From assembly GCA_013399115.1 (NCBI GenBank), contig VXAA01006069.1, forward strand, positions 616,781 to 680,780: a stretch of 64,000 nucleotides of DNA, given 5' to 3'. The notes under the pieces are model-generated. The model was not told the origin of the DNA and searched no databases. It saw only the letters and a program-made list of their open reading frames with translations. This DNA is from Anseranas semipalmata. Taxonomy: Eukaryota > Chordata > Aves > Anseriformes > Anseranatidae. The position numbers and the translations under genes were made by a program. Shown piece after piece: positions 50,221-61,999 of this stretch. Within the stretch, counting starts at the first letter, position 1; every line of letters starts with the position of its first letter.

Positions 50221-52202
50221 ATATGAAAATAACTATCCTGAAAAATTGGGTTTCAGAATATTTGTTACCATTGTGATAAAAAAGGAAGATAACATGACTG
50301 TCAAAATGTATCTCTTATACTATAACTGCCGTAAAAACAAACATGCAAAAAGTGCCACATACTGCAAGCTCTGTCGCCAGTAGGTATGTTCAAGTCCATC
50401 AGTGCTAACTCAGGGAAATGGATATTAGTATATCAGAGCCCCAGCAGAGTTATAATCTTTAAAATCTGCAAGGACTCCAATTCTGCTGCCTGTGATGTAG
50501 AGTATTAAAAAAAATGTCAAACAGAATTTAGTCATAGATTAACCATAGAACATTTAGAATATGTGCTTACAGTAAAACATATGTAAAATAGCAAATGTTA
50601 ATTAAAATAAATTATAATTAAAAAACATTTCAGAAATGTCAAGGTGGTTTTTTTTTTTTTTCATATTTATGCAAGATGATGGTGCCTGAATGCTACCCTC
50701 TCCTCCTGTAAAGACATTTACAGGATTCTATATGTAATGCTGGATGTGAAGGCAATATAGGGAATCTGTTACGTGGAGTGGTATGAAGATATTAGAGGCA
50801 TTCTGCGCTGAATAAGTTATGGTATTTGTGTAAGTGAAATATGTGAACAAGAGTCAAAACTAAGATTTTAATAATGAGTGACTAAAATTAAGCTGTTAAA
50901 TGTTCTAACAGCTGAGCGCTTAGCTTTTAAAATCAAAGTGCTTACTAATTCAGGACATTAAATACAAAATTTACTAATTTTAGCCATGCTGTGTTGTGAA
51001 ATAGTGGCCTTGTGGAAGACATGGTGATTTGTGTTATTTTCTTAAAAAAGAGGGAACAAAGGGGATGTCAGCTTTTTCAGTATTGTTAGATTGCAGTAAG
51101 GTATACTCTAGAAGTTAGTGTAGACTTCATGGACATTTTTGAGTAAGCCCTGAAAATGAAAGGCAGAGAGGATGGAGGTGGTCGTGGTCATGCTGTCTGC
51201 TTTGTATGATAATCCTGCGGTCGTTGAAACTGGAGCTGGAATGGAAGGATGCCACAGCGATGGCAGTGTAGTAATCTGTGAGAGGATATGAATGGGAAAT
51301 ACTATGCAGTTGGTATTTATGGTAGGTTACAGACTTGCAGAAACACATGATGGAAGAGGAAGGGAATGAAAGTCAATGATGACACAAACATGAGGAATGG
51401 CAGGAACTAACCTCTTGGAGTTTAAGAGGGAGATGAATAAGGCACATTTGTATTTGAGGCTACTCTTTTTATCCACGGAAAGTATCTACATCTCCAAGAT
51501 ATTTGTCTGCCAATGAGTTTTTTTCTACCATCCTTGTCCATCTCTGTAAAGTCTAGATTGGGACGAGCTTTTTTCCTTCTCTTTTTTCCCCCTCCACAAA
51601 TACGTTTAAAATGAAGGGCATAAAACCCATGCTCTATATGGTGATATCTAGGAGAAAATGTAGTAAGAGTAAGAGTAATTTCTTGAGAGGAAAAGGAAGG
51701 ACACCAGGTAAAAGGAATCGAGGCTCCTAAGAGATAAATTTTTAAGCTAATAAACAATTGAGTAAAACTGCCTACATTTTGTCTAATAAAGGTGTCTATA
51801 TTCAGTTACTAGGATGATGTATATGTCTTGTTAAAGGGCATGACCTGAAGTCAGTGACTTTAAGATGTTTTGTTAGGTCTTGCACTGTGTTTGCATGTTT
51901 GACTCCCAGAGAAGACTGAAAGGTCATATTCCTGCTCTCATTTACCAACCCCAATACTTTGAGATTTACTTCAATCTGGCCAGAAGTCATTAAGGGAAAG
52001 ACTGACAGGTGATATGGCTGTGTAAACCCGTTTTCCTTAGGAGACTCTGTTTCTGTTTGCATGATGCAGGCAAACATTTATTCCTGAAATGCCCATTTCA
52101 AAAGTTCTTTCCTTGGGCCAGCATTTAATAATTACTTTGAAAGATGCAGGAACCCTGCCTTCCTTAACCAGTCACCCTATAATGTCTTCAGTGTGTCTAC
52201 AG
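50221..52202. other. Unique noncoding DNA
   Basis: A T14 run lies at 50648-50661. Minus-strand frames at 51127-52077 (73 to 111 codons) show no family resemblance. Confidence 0.5.
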
Positions 52203-52272
52203 GATTATATCAATGTCAAGAACATTGGGCCAATTTTTATATGACAACCAGAAGCTCTTCCAGCAGCTCTTG
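52203..52272 (+). other. Candidate 70-nt exon, plus strand
   Basis: Bounded by acceptor CTTCAGTGTGTCTACAG (ending 52202) and strong donor CTCTTG|GTAAGTGG (52273). Two of three frames stay open across all 70 bases; one reads IISMSRTLGQFLYDNQKLFQ, ending phase 0. No known protein is recognised. Joining either frame straight to the terminal exon at 60072 soon meets a stop, so if real it belongs with other exons or to a noncoding RNA. Confidence 0.2.
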
Positions 52273-52999
52273 GTAAGTGGTAACATCTTAAAGTAAAAGG
52301 CGTCGAAGACTCCATGTTTGCTTCCCTGCAGTGACAGTAATGTCATTGCCAGCTCCTTGTTGGAGCAAGGAAGATTCTGTCTTCACTTCCACACCAAGTT
52401 TTGCCTGGTTTGTGAGGTATAAACTAATTCCTCTTCATGTGTGTATATCTGGTGGTATGGAACTATACTATCAAGAAATGTATGACTTCAATAAGGCATG
52501 ACAACTTATCAGTACTATAAGCTATAGATTATACCAGTGTACTGTGCCTGACTCAATCTCCCTGTGTTAAATCATGTCAGGATCTGAAATTCGCTGTTCC
52601 ATAAAAAAGAATAGAGGGAGCCAAAATATCTGTGCACACAGGTATATGCATCTATATAGCAAAAAATTATAAGTCATTCGAAGACTCTGACAATCCCTGC
52701 AGAATCCTCTGGGAATAAATTTTTGCCTGGTTAGTATTCCAAGGGAAATGACAGAAGCCCAGTCACCTGGGACATTTACAGCTAGACCAGACAAAGCACC
52801 TCAGCATTTTAGAGCAGGAGACACTCCTGCCCTGGCAGAGGAATGTTATTAATGATCATTAAGTCTTGTGCATCTGTAAGATAAATTCTGTGAGTTTCTG
52901 TTCAACACAGATATGCCTCAGTTTGTAAAATTACTACTCATAGTGTGTCCCATCTTATTATTTTTCAGGTTCAAAACCATGAGGTGCAAGAGGCGGTAA
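52273..52999. other. Unique noncoding DNA
   Basis: Includes a 14-bp perfect palindrome TTAATGATCATTAA at 52849-52862 (two opposed TAAT cores, four-base spacer). No gene. Confidence 0.5.
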
Positions 53000-53680
53000 A
53001 TGCATTAGCGTAGTCCTTTTTAAAAGTTTAGGAATTAGAAATAACTCACAATGTATAAATCATATGGCATAATTATTGCATTTAAATGTTACATTACACT
53101 TATGTTTACATTAATTCTTAATAGGTCTGCTTTTTTTCCTTCTGAAAACATAATTGGAAACAATATTTTCCCTCTTATTCTAATTAAAATATTTTAATAA
53201 ATGTTTATTTAGATACTATGTCATGGAAGGTTGCAGCCTTGGCTGCCTAATGTAATGTAAAAATCAATTAGATACAGAAAAGTATCTGTTTTTAATTTAC
53301 GAAGAGTAGATATCTGCCTGATCGCTGCTGGGTAGCAATATCCATAACGTTTTATATATTAAAATAGTAATGATTAGTATTAATCTTGAGCATGCTGTAG
53401 TATTTACCTATTCATATATTCAAAGGTAATCTGTTTCGTTGAACGCAGCTTTTGAGTTGCCATATTGTATCATTTCTTTACCAGTGTCTTCTACAGTGGT
53501 TTGAAAGCGATTTCTAACGTGCATCATATACTCCACGTTTATTTGTCTCATGCAGAGATCAGCATGCAAACATTGCTGCATATGTAAGTCTTGTAACTAA
53601 TTGCATGCAAAACAATGCAAAGATCTGAACATTGTATAGCAATTAATAATATCTCTGCTAGTGTAAGTGTGTTTCCTTTT
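53000..53680. promoter_or_regulatory. Candidate enhancer-like block with clustered POU/SOX/homeodomain words
   Basis: A long repeat-free AT-rich block. Its distal end packs TGCATGCAAA-type octamer variants twice (AGCATGCAAAC near 53571 and TTGCATGCAAAAC at 53601). Directly adjoining is AACAATGCAAAG (53611-53622), where a SOX-like ACAAT overlaps a POU-like ATGCAAA. AGCAATTAATAATATC follows at about 53640. The density of related words within about 90 bases is greater than in most of this window. Function would need conservation or chromatin data. Confidence 0.3.
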
Positions 53681-56600
53681 CCCCATACTCTCTTCCTCCA
53701 TGCCCCCCCAACCATAAATCATTTGCAGCCTGTCAGAATGGATCTCTGTTGGCAAAGAAACAAGGGTAATGTTTCAATTTTCTCCATCTGGTAAGATATT
53801 TTCTGTTAGTTTTTCTCCCTCTCTGTAGTTATTGAATTTACATGGAAAACTATGCATTGTATGACTAATAAGATTCCTTGAAATAGAGCGGAGAAAGCGT
53901 GACCTGTCTCTCACTAAGTCTGAGGTTGTATGTGAGACAGGGTAAGTTCTGTCATCTGAACTATACTGAGAAATGGAGCTGAGGACCAGGCTACCTTCCT
54001 GCCCCTCCAGTGAAAAGGAAAGGACTCCGGCACGCTGGCAGAGAGGCTAGGTTTGTGGCCGTGGGTCTGTATGTCACAGTACTCTAACCACATCATTCCG
54101 TTCTTCTGCAGTGTACAGAATCAATTAAAATATTAATTATTAGAAAATGTTTCTTTCTTTTCTTAAATGTCAGTTCTTCCAGCATTTGGGCTTTCTCACC
54201 CACGTTCTTCTTGTGGCTTAGACTACAAGCTTGGTGGGTTACTGTTTTTTTTTTTTTTTCTTCATTTGTTAAGTATATTATTAATTACTTTTAAAAAATA
54301 ATTCCACATGGGAAAAAGCAATATCCTCTCTGAGTACCAGATCCCATGCTCACGATAGCCCTTGTGACCAGTTCTCTGTATTTCTGTGGGAGTTTCCATT
54401 ACAAACTAGCTCATAAATGATGTACAGTTTTGTTATACCCATTAAAAATAACAACCTAACTTTACTTATTTGAACAGAGAGAAATTTTTGGTCCTTCTGA
54501 AGTAACCACATCCTGTTCTTGTAGGATCCATAGACATAAAGAAGTGTCTGGATGTACAAAACAGTAAATACTTTCTGGGAAGTTCAAAGCTCCAGGCTTT
54601 GGAGCATAGCAACCCTTAGGGGAGAGGTACAGAGAAGCCTGGGTAGCAAAGATGGATTCAGCAATGAAGCTCTGTTTGGTGCTACTGCTACAGCTGCTGG
54701 CCAGGAACACTCTCCTGGGAAACTGATTCATGTCCTAAGTGGGAGGATGCCTCCCTCGTTGTCCTCTTGTTCCTTACTTAGTACCCAGTGTTGGTCTGTG
54801 GATTTTAGCCGACTGGCACAAATCCAAGTTTTCAGGACTGTGTTAAAATTAAGGAATCCTTAAAATTATGACATAATTTAACCCTCCAGCTTTTTTTTGT
54901 TTTTTTTTTTTTTTAAATTTACCTTTTGTTGTTTTGGGTTGATTTGGCTCATATTTTCAAGTTTTGCTTCATTTTTGAGATGTGTGGACACTTTTTTAAT
55001 GGAAGTTCAGATTCGCATCTGCTTGCAGGATTTTAGCAGTCAGGGTTTTAAGAAAAATAGCAAATATCACATGATTCATACAAAAATAATGGGAGCTGGC
55101 AACATTATCAATTTCCTCTGAGCATACTTCCATTATAGTTAGCTTATTGGACGTACTTATTTGTTATTACAAGGTTTCCTCCATATAGAAAGAGCAGAAA
55201 GCCTTAGTTTGAAAGAAAACAAAACCCAAGAAGAAACAGATGTAAATTCTCTGTGAAAGAGCAGAGAGAAAGTGTGCATGTGCATACGTGCTTCTGTCTC
55301 CATTGATAGTCATCACCGAACACTGGAAACAAAATGCTGTGTGACTTTACAAGTAGGCAGAGTGCTTAGAAATGTAGAGGCACAAAAGTGTCCATGCAAT
55401 TTCACAGCTAAATACACTACAATTATAATCTAATGCAATAACAATTTTAAGGGTCATTTCACAGTAGAATATGAGATATCTTTTGAGTGGTAGAAGGCCC
55501 CCACCCGGCTGTCACCTAAACAACAGTTATGGAAGGGAAACATTTGGACCGAATTGCTGATACAGGGACAAAATACTTTTTCATGTGTTTCCTTGGTGTC
55601 CCTGAAGTTCTTAGAAGATAAGGGAGGCTTTAAAATCACACATACCCACACGCACCTGGAATCTGAAACTCAGTATCTCTATCAAAATGGAGTTAACTAT
55701 TCTTTATTTGTGGGTTTGATGTCTAAATCTTTTCTTATTTAATGGTTAGTTATTGTTGTTGGGTTTTGTTTCGACTTCAGCAGCTCCAAAATGCACTGTG
55801 TGTTCCCTGCATCTGGAATAAAACTATGCATGTCCCAAGACATGTGGTTGTCGAACTATTGATAAATAAAAGGTAACTTTACTTTTTAATGAGGTCTAGG
55901 CGTATGGCAAATAGTGCACTAAAAACATGAGGAGTCTGGGTAAGAACCTAACTAAAGACAAAAGTAATGGGAACACTCCTTTTATCCTGTAACTTCAGTC
56001 TCAGCTTTTTTCCTTTTTATGTGTTTGCAAAGTCTGTGTAAGTCTTATTTGTGATGTTGTTCATTTCAGCCCCTTGTGTTGCTCTGTGGTCCAGCAGTGA
56101 CTGGGAGCACTTCAGAGGCAGCGCACTTTCAGGTGTCACATTACAGCATCTCCTCTGGCTGATAAAAGAGAAGTTTTAATAAGCTCCAAAAAGCCTCATA
56201 TCCAGGACTTTCACCACTGCAATGCTGTTCATTAACATGTTAGTAAGCATCAATAGATGCCTCCAAAAGAGACCAAAAGCAGCCAAAATAGAGCTGCTTC
56301 TTCCAAACATAAGCAGTGGTACAGAAATTCTAGGTTTGAAAGGAGAGTTCCATTCTGTTTTATGGGTCTTTCAAAACAAAAGATATAAGTCATCGTTATT
56401 AAATCAAAAAGGCACCCTCTGTGCTTGCCAGCCTTTATGTCTGCCAATCAGATTTCCAGAATGCTGTGTTTTCCCTTATAAAACTAAAATGTGTTATGAT
56501 GGATTGAAAAAGAGAGGAAGAGAAAAAAAAAAAGAACTGATAAAAATATAAATCAGGAATTGTTCAAAAATGTTCACGAGGTAATTCACCAAATTTTCAA

Positions 56601-57399
56601 AGTTATGTCTTACCAGTTTGGCTAAGCTATAGCTTACATATTTTTTGTTTATCCAAAGTATGATTTCTTGTTATTCAATATTACGCCTTTACCAAAGACT
56701 GTTAACTGACTTTTCACAGGCAAAATAAAATCAAAAGGGGGCAGTTCTAAATAATGTTATATAAATATGTTTGTATGTGAATGAAAAGGGAACAATGTGA
56801 TGAAATTGATGTCAGTTTAAAACATTAAGGAATTACATGCAATCCTTTGCATTAATTTAAAAAGATGTCTTCTGAGGCAATAAAGGGGGGGGNTATTGGG
56901 GTTGTAACTACTTGCTTTTGGAAGTGTGTGATCCCAGTGGAAGTAGCTGGGATTTACAAGGCAGCTGTATGTGTGCAATGTGATATATATTGCTGTTTGT
57001 TCAAGAAAAGCATTGAACTAGCCAGCCACTTGAGTTGTTGATTCTTCTGTGGTACTTGGAAGGTAAGTAGGTCCTAGTACTGTTGATTTCAAATCGGTCT
57101 TTGTTGTATGTTTTATGCCATAGAAGGCAATGAGACTGAAACACTGTTAGGTTGAGCATATATCTTGTTTGGGACTTAGTAGTGTTTGACTGAAGCATTT
57201 ATGGAGGCATGATCCCAAATTCTTGCTTTTTTTTAAAGTTATTTAGATTGTGAGACTGTGGTTCAAGTAAATACTAAGTGTTATCCTTCCTAGCCAGTTT
57301 TATTCTTCATCTGCTGTGTGATGACATACTGCTAAATTCTCAGGCAGATGTAGAAACCCCAGAACGAACCACTGGCACACCTGTGAAGGAGTGACAGTA
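53681..57399. other. Unique noncoding DNA
   Basis: T15 runs at 54245-54259 and 54900-54914, an A11 run near 56523, and a G8 run followed by N at 56885-56893. Overlapping frames of up to 109 codons show no protein resemblance. Confidence 0.5.
56885..56893 (+). repeat. G8 run with undetermined base
   Basis: Eight G are followed by N at 56893, marking a homopolymer where the assembly could not decide the base or length. Confidence 0.9.
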
Positions 57400-57720
57400 G
57401 TGTTAGTGGGGCGAGGCACGCACTATTCAAAATACATTGGTTTCTGAATGCTGCAGAAATGCAGAAGCACGGCTGAGAAATTCAGGATCAAATTACAGGC
57501 TCAGCTGTGCTGCCGCTGCCAAAAGGGGACACGTTTCCTTCACCTCCCCAGGCCTCCTCCCAGCACTGACGTCCTGCCCCCTCCTCGCACAGACTCTGGC
57601 GCTTGTCAAACCCTTTGCGGGACTCGATTCCGTAGGCAGATCCTCGCCTAGCCTCTTGGTTCACTGCATCAGTTTTTACTGTTTTGCCTAGCTGAAACAG
57701 CTTACGTCCGGTAAGAGCCA
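57400..57720 (+). promoter_or_regulatory. Small CpG cluster, possible promoter or enhancer
   Basis: By eye this is the most CpG-dense, GC-rich stretch outside the CR1 copies: about fourteen CpGs in 320 bases in a window where CpG is otherwise rare. It contains CTGACGTCC (CRE-like TGACGT). Inside it, 57593-57710 is exon-like: pyrimidine tract and CGCACAG acceptor, then ACGTCCG|GTAAGAG donor, with stops in all three frames. It could be a noncoding first or internal exon. It lies 2.4 kb upstream of the candidate terminal exon on the same strand. Confidence 0.3.
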
Positions 57721-60071
57721 GAGGCAGGAGACAGGAGTGCATGCATGGTGGGGAGCACAGAGTTGTGAGCAGATGGCAGAGTTGAGCTCTTCCTATTTCA
57801 GCAGCAGTAACCAGTTGGATCAGCTCACCATGTAATGTGTAGCTTCAACGAAAGCAGTAGATTCACCTTTGACAACATTCAGTTGCAGTGGCTTTGTTAC
57901 TAACACGCTCATAACTGATGCAGATATAATTACTTTTCCCGACATATATTATCACACTGGAGATTGATGTGTGTTCTAATGAAGGGGGATAGTAAAGTTA
58001 CTTTGTGTTATCTGCAATCGAGAATGAGAGTACTCATATTTTTCCCAGGCACTTTTTTGAACAAGATGATTTCTGACAGCTTTTAATTGTTTTCCTCTTT
58101 TATGAGTGATAATGATCAGCCAAATAACAACACACCCCAAACGGCATGCCTTATACAAAAACCACACAATGCAAACCTGAATGCTAGTGCTAAAATGAAT
58201 GGTAAATTTCATGGACCTTAGTCTCATGCTCTGTTATTCTGAGATGGGCAAGGTTGTCTAGCTACTCCACTGTACAAGTGCCTCATTTAACATATTTCAA
58301 CCTAAAGTATGCTTCGATGGTCAGACTGTGGACATGACTACATAGGGTTTGTAATACAAAAGCTGATGGAAGGAACTCTACTAAAGATACAGTTATAAGA
58401 AAATGCCAGAGAACCACAATAGGTCTAATTATGCTATGAAGTTTTATTTATAGTTTTGTTTTATGCCTTGAACTTTGGTAGCATGTCTAGGAACTTTATT
58501 CAGACTGCTCTGAATTTTGATTTATTCAGTCAAAAGCTGGGCCAGCACTGTTTATTGTGTGGATTACATTCATGCTCGCTGAAGAATTCACTAGCACTGA
58601 ATTTCTAATTACTGTTTTTACCCATGCAGTAACAAGTGTTGCATGTTGCCTTCTGACCACTGCCCAGTTGATAATCATTTCATGTTTCATAAGGCTTTGG
58701 TAGTGAAGACTAAGAATTTTGTATATTATATGCATGTCTAGTACATTTGCATAGCTCTTACCATTATGTTAGAATATTTGCTGGAAATGTACCATGGATT
58801 TCTTACTTCATAAGAACGTGAGTGATTCCTGGGATTTTGTTGTGTAGCACTGACTGTCTGACTCAGTGGCGACCTTCAGCACCATATGTGAAAATAGGAT
58901 CTATGGCACAGAAACTCATTTAGGTAGGATAAAGCAGACTCCAGAGTTCTCCATGGCAGAGTTACAGTTCTGGGGTATAGCACAGCTCATGTAAACGCCT
59001 GGCTTGCTTTAGTTGTAGTTCTAGTTAGTCCAGGAGAGAAGAAAAGGAACAAATTTTTATTTAATGATTTCTTCAGCATTAATCAGAGGTTCATTTGCCA
59101 CGGAGCTAGGCTTTGGAGGAGAGGCCAGGCACATGCTTCATCCACATATATCAGAACAAACCTTTTGTATGTTGTAGCTACATAGAACAAAAACATTTTA
59201 CTACTTCCAGAATGATACACTTTTTTATTGCAGAATACAGTCATACAAGATGATTATAAATTCAGCTGCTGGCTCTTTATTGGTACAGTGTTGAAATATT
59301 CTTGTCCATGATAACGACATTTGTTTTGTCTTCATTAAGCTCCCTGACGTTTTTTTGCCATAAGATGATGTAAAGCTTGCTATGTATGGGATTTCAGTAA
59401 ACAAAACAGTGTTTAGTTTTAAGAACTCTCAATAAACAACCATTAGACTATTTAACAAGATGTTTTAAATCTTTGGAAAAGTTTGACTTTTACATTTCCC
59501 AGATGTCTGCTTTCATAGTTGCTCTTAAAGTTCTACTTTAATGTCTCTGTTGTGTTTTTGGACATTTTGATTATTCATAATCTGAGCATATTGTGTGAGA
59601 TTTAAATACCAATGATTTATTATTTTCTGTAGCTGCTCACTGTATATGTGTAGACATAATTTTGTTACGCTATGTATAGTCCTGGATATATTCCCTTGTT
59701 TTATTGCTGTGTGTTCCTGCCTGAATTTCCTTCCTAGTCTCACTTTTTTTTTCACAAGCAAAGCTCTCATCATCAGTGGAAATTGGTTAACCCAAAGGGC
59801 TACAAAAACTTTTGTTACCTATGAAAGAAATGCCAGAATAGTGCAGCACAGTTAATGTAGTGATTTGTCTTTGCGATTCATTTCAATACATCTCTTATCT
59901 GTGGTAGCACTGTAGTGCGTGTGTTAATGTAGTACATTTTAAACATCAGCAGATGGGGCCCTTGTTTCCTTTGAAGAATGATTCGTCTTTGAATTTTATT
60001 TTCTTAATGTCTGTGGCAAGAATGAATTTTTCTTGTTATAACGTATTAAATTAATGTAGCCTTTGTTGCAG
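57721..60071. other. Noncoding DNA, possible intron
   Basis: AT-rich, repeat-poor. If 57593-57710 and 60072-60180 are both real exons, this is the intron between them. Open frames (60-83 codons) have no recognisable content. Confidence 0.45.
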
Positions 60072-60072
60072 A

Positions 60073-60180
60073 TATGGATCTAAACGCAGACCAGAACGCC
60101 CGAACTTTAGTGGGAAGCGAGTGTTTCCAAATCTAACTGAAGATCTAAATTTCATGGCTGGCCCTTATTTCTGTAACTGA
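60073..60180 (+). CDS. Candidate 3'-terminal coding exon of an unidentified gene
   Basis: An acceptor (AATGTAGCCTTTGTTGCAG, ending 60071) is followed by one spare base and 35 open codons to TGA at 60178-60180. The reading begins YGSKRRPERPNFSGKRVF and ends FMAGPYFCN. It is strongly basic at first (KRR, GKR) and then mixed. A poly(A) signal AATAAA sits 122 bases after the stop, giving a compact terminal-exon layout: acceptor, coding, stop, short 3' UTR, signal. The phase requires two codon bases from an upstream exon. A second frame starting ATGGATCTAAACG is also open for 20 codons, which weakens the case. I do not recognise the protein, and no upstream exon is established. The SGKR motif would suit a prohormone cleavage or amidation site, but that is speculation. 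Confidence 0.3.
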   Translation, partial: YGSKRRPERPNFSGKRVFPNLTEDLNFMAGPYFCN

Positions 60181-60301
60181 CTGAACAAAAACCTCTGCTT
60201 TGAACACCTCAGAAATTTTTTAGGGTTTGGAAACCAGCTATCTGCCTTGTGGTTGAATCCATCTTTCTACTGTATTTCATAAATCTTTCTGTAAGTAAAA
60301 G

Positions 60302-60307
60302 AATAAA
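60302..60307 (+). terminator. Candidate polyadenylation signal AATAAA
   Basis: Canonical hexamer 122 bases after the stop at 60180. AATAAA is frequent in AT-rich DNA; its value rests on its place behind the candidate terminal exon. Confidence 0.3.
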
Positions 60308-60930
60308 GCAAATTTTTACGTCTTCTGCAGCAGGCAGCACTTTTCAAAGTTATTTACAAAATGCAGTTCCCTTTTTCCAAGGTGAAATAGCATAAAGGCT
60401 GTACAAAAGTGAAGAAAAGGGCATTGTAAAAGCAAAGCAAAGATCAGGGTAGAGACTAATGCTTTCTTTTAACTGTTGCATCTAGGGGAAAAACATGGGA
60501 ACATGGGGCTAAGGATACTGTATTAAGTCTTAACTGAATTTCCTTGCTTTTGAAAGACCGGAGTTGTAAGTGGAATGGGCTGAATATTTTAATATGGTAG
60601 TTTTACTTCTAAGCTTGTTTATCCCCTTAACTGATTATATTTGACCCCAAATGCATGCTTTTTATTCATAAGTAAAAAATTGTGTGGAAGGTGAAGCAAT
60701 GTACTCTGATGCCTTAACCAATCATACAATGTATTACAAATGCATACTTGTATTTTGCAAATGAGTGTCTCATAGTTTGGAATGACTTTTTCAGAGTTGT
60801 TAATCTCCCTGATCTAAATAAGAACCTTTTTTAAATATGGCTATAAGGTGGGTTTTTAACATAATGTATCATAGAGGGTAAATCTTTCCTATTATTAACT
60901 TGAAACACCAAAATTGCTCCTTCTGTGCCA
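60308..60930. other. Noncoding DNA
   Basis: AT-rich sequence between the candidate 3' UTR and the CR1 fragment; nothing recognised. Confidence 0.55.
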
Positions 60931-61592
60931 TTATGACACCAAGTTAGATGCATGTCTGATCTGCTTGAGGGCAGAAAGGATCTGCAGGAAGATCTGGATA
61001 GGCTGGACCGATGGGCCAAGGCCAACTGTATGAGGTTCAACAAGGCCAAGTGCCAGGTCCTGCACTTGGGGCACAACAACCCCAAGCAGCGCTACAGGCT
61101 GGGGGATGAGTGGCTGGAAAGCTGCCTGGCGGAGAAGGACCTGGGAGTATTGGTTGATAGCTGGCTGAATAGGAGCCAGCAGTGTGCTCAGGTGGCCAAG
61201 AAGGCCAACAGCATCCTGGCTTGTATCAGGAACAGTGTGGCCAGCAGGACTAGGGAAGGGATTGTCCCCCTGTACTCAGCTCTGGTGAGGCCGCACCTCG
61301 AGTCCTGTGTTCAGTTTCGGGCCCCTCACTCCAGGAAGGACATCGAGGTGCTGGAGCATGTCCAAAGAAGGGCAACGAAGCTGGTGAGGGGTCTGGAGAA
61401 CAAGTGCTACGAGGAGCGGCTGAGGAAGCTGGGGTTGTTTAGCCTGGAGAAGAGGAGGCTCAGGGGTGACCTTATCGCTCTCTACAGGTACCTTAAAGGA
61501 GGCTGTAGCGAGGTGGGGATTGGTCTCTTCTCCCATGCCCCAGGTGAAAAGACGAGGGGGAATGGGCTAAAGTTGGTTGATACTGAGTGTTG
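60931..61592 (+). mobile_element. CR1 LINE ORF2 fragment, plus strand, lacking the 3' end
   Basis: GC-rich compared with its surroundings and closely CR1-like throughout: GACACCAAG at 60931, GATCTGCTTGAGGGCAG at 60958, then continuous late-ORF2 sequence to GGGAATGGGCTAAAGTTG near 61575. There similarity stops abruptly, and AT-rich unique DNA follows. The expected remainder (a CAGGGGAGGTTTAGATTGG-like block, the end of ORF2, the 3' UTR and the ATTCTATGAT tail) is missing. The other CR1 copies here keep their 3' tails; this one has lost it. It is the least decayed copy in the window and therefore probably the youngest. Confidence 0.92.
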
Positions 61593-61593
61593 A
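60952..61593 (+). pseudogene. CR1 ORF2 C-terminal fragment (213 open codons)
   Basis: Remnant of the CR1 LINE ORF2 polyprotein, which in intact elements has an endonuclease followed by a reverse transcriptase and copies its own RNA at a nicked target. This fragment starts downstream of the catalytic palm motifs. Residues about 15-38 ([20 protein letters not shown] and onward) correspond to the conserved W...N..K segment after the YxDD box. The rest is the ORF2 C-terminal region, including [18 protein letters not shown] and [20 protein letters not shown]. The frame then leaves homology (LKLVDTEC) and stops at 61591. No endonuclease, no catalytic aspartates and no 3' UTR are present, so it cannot act. 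The ATG at 60952 is an internal methionine, not a real start. It remains open because it is recent, not because selection is evident. Confidence 0.9.
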
Positions 61594-61999
61594 AGTCCTG
61601 TTGTATAAACTTATATAGTCTCTGTAACATGGAGACACAGTTATTAGATAAAACACATCAATTTGGTAAATCATTTATAGTTGTTTAATACATAAAAAAA
61701 GACATTGTTGCAGCCCTGATTTACACTTATTCTTTACTTTTACATATAAGCCTTGTTATTAATATTAAACACCTTTTCAATGTCTAAAGGCACAGGCCAT
61801 ATAGGGCCTATGGAGAATTATTAATATCTTAATTCTATTTTTTATATTCCATTTTTTCTGGAAGTATGATTTGTTTTTTTCAGAATTCAATAGGGAGTAA
61901 ACTTGAGGAACACTTTGCTGGTTGCTTATTTAACTCACTTCAGGGCATAGCTCATAAACAACATTGAAAGGTCACGTAGGCATACCAGTCTGCTTGAAT
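61593..61999. other. Noncoding DNA
   Basis: AT-rich unique sequence after the CR1 break; no repeat tail and no gene seen. Confidence 0.55.
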
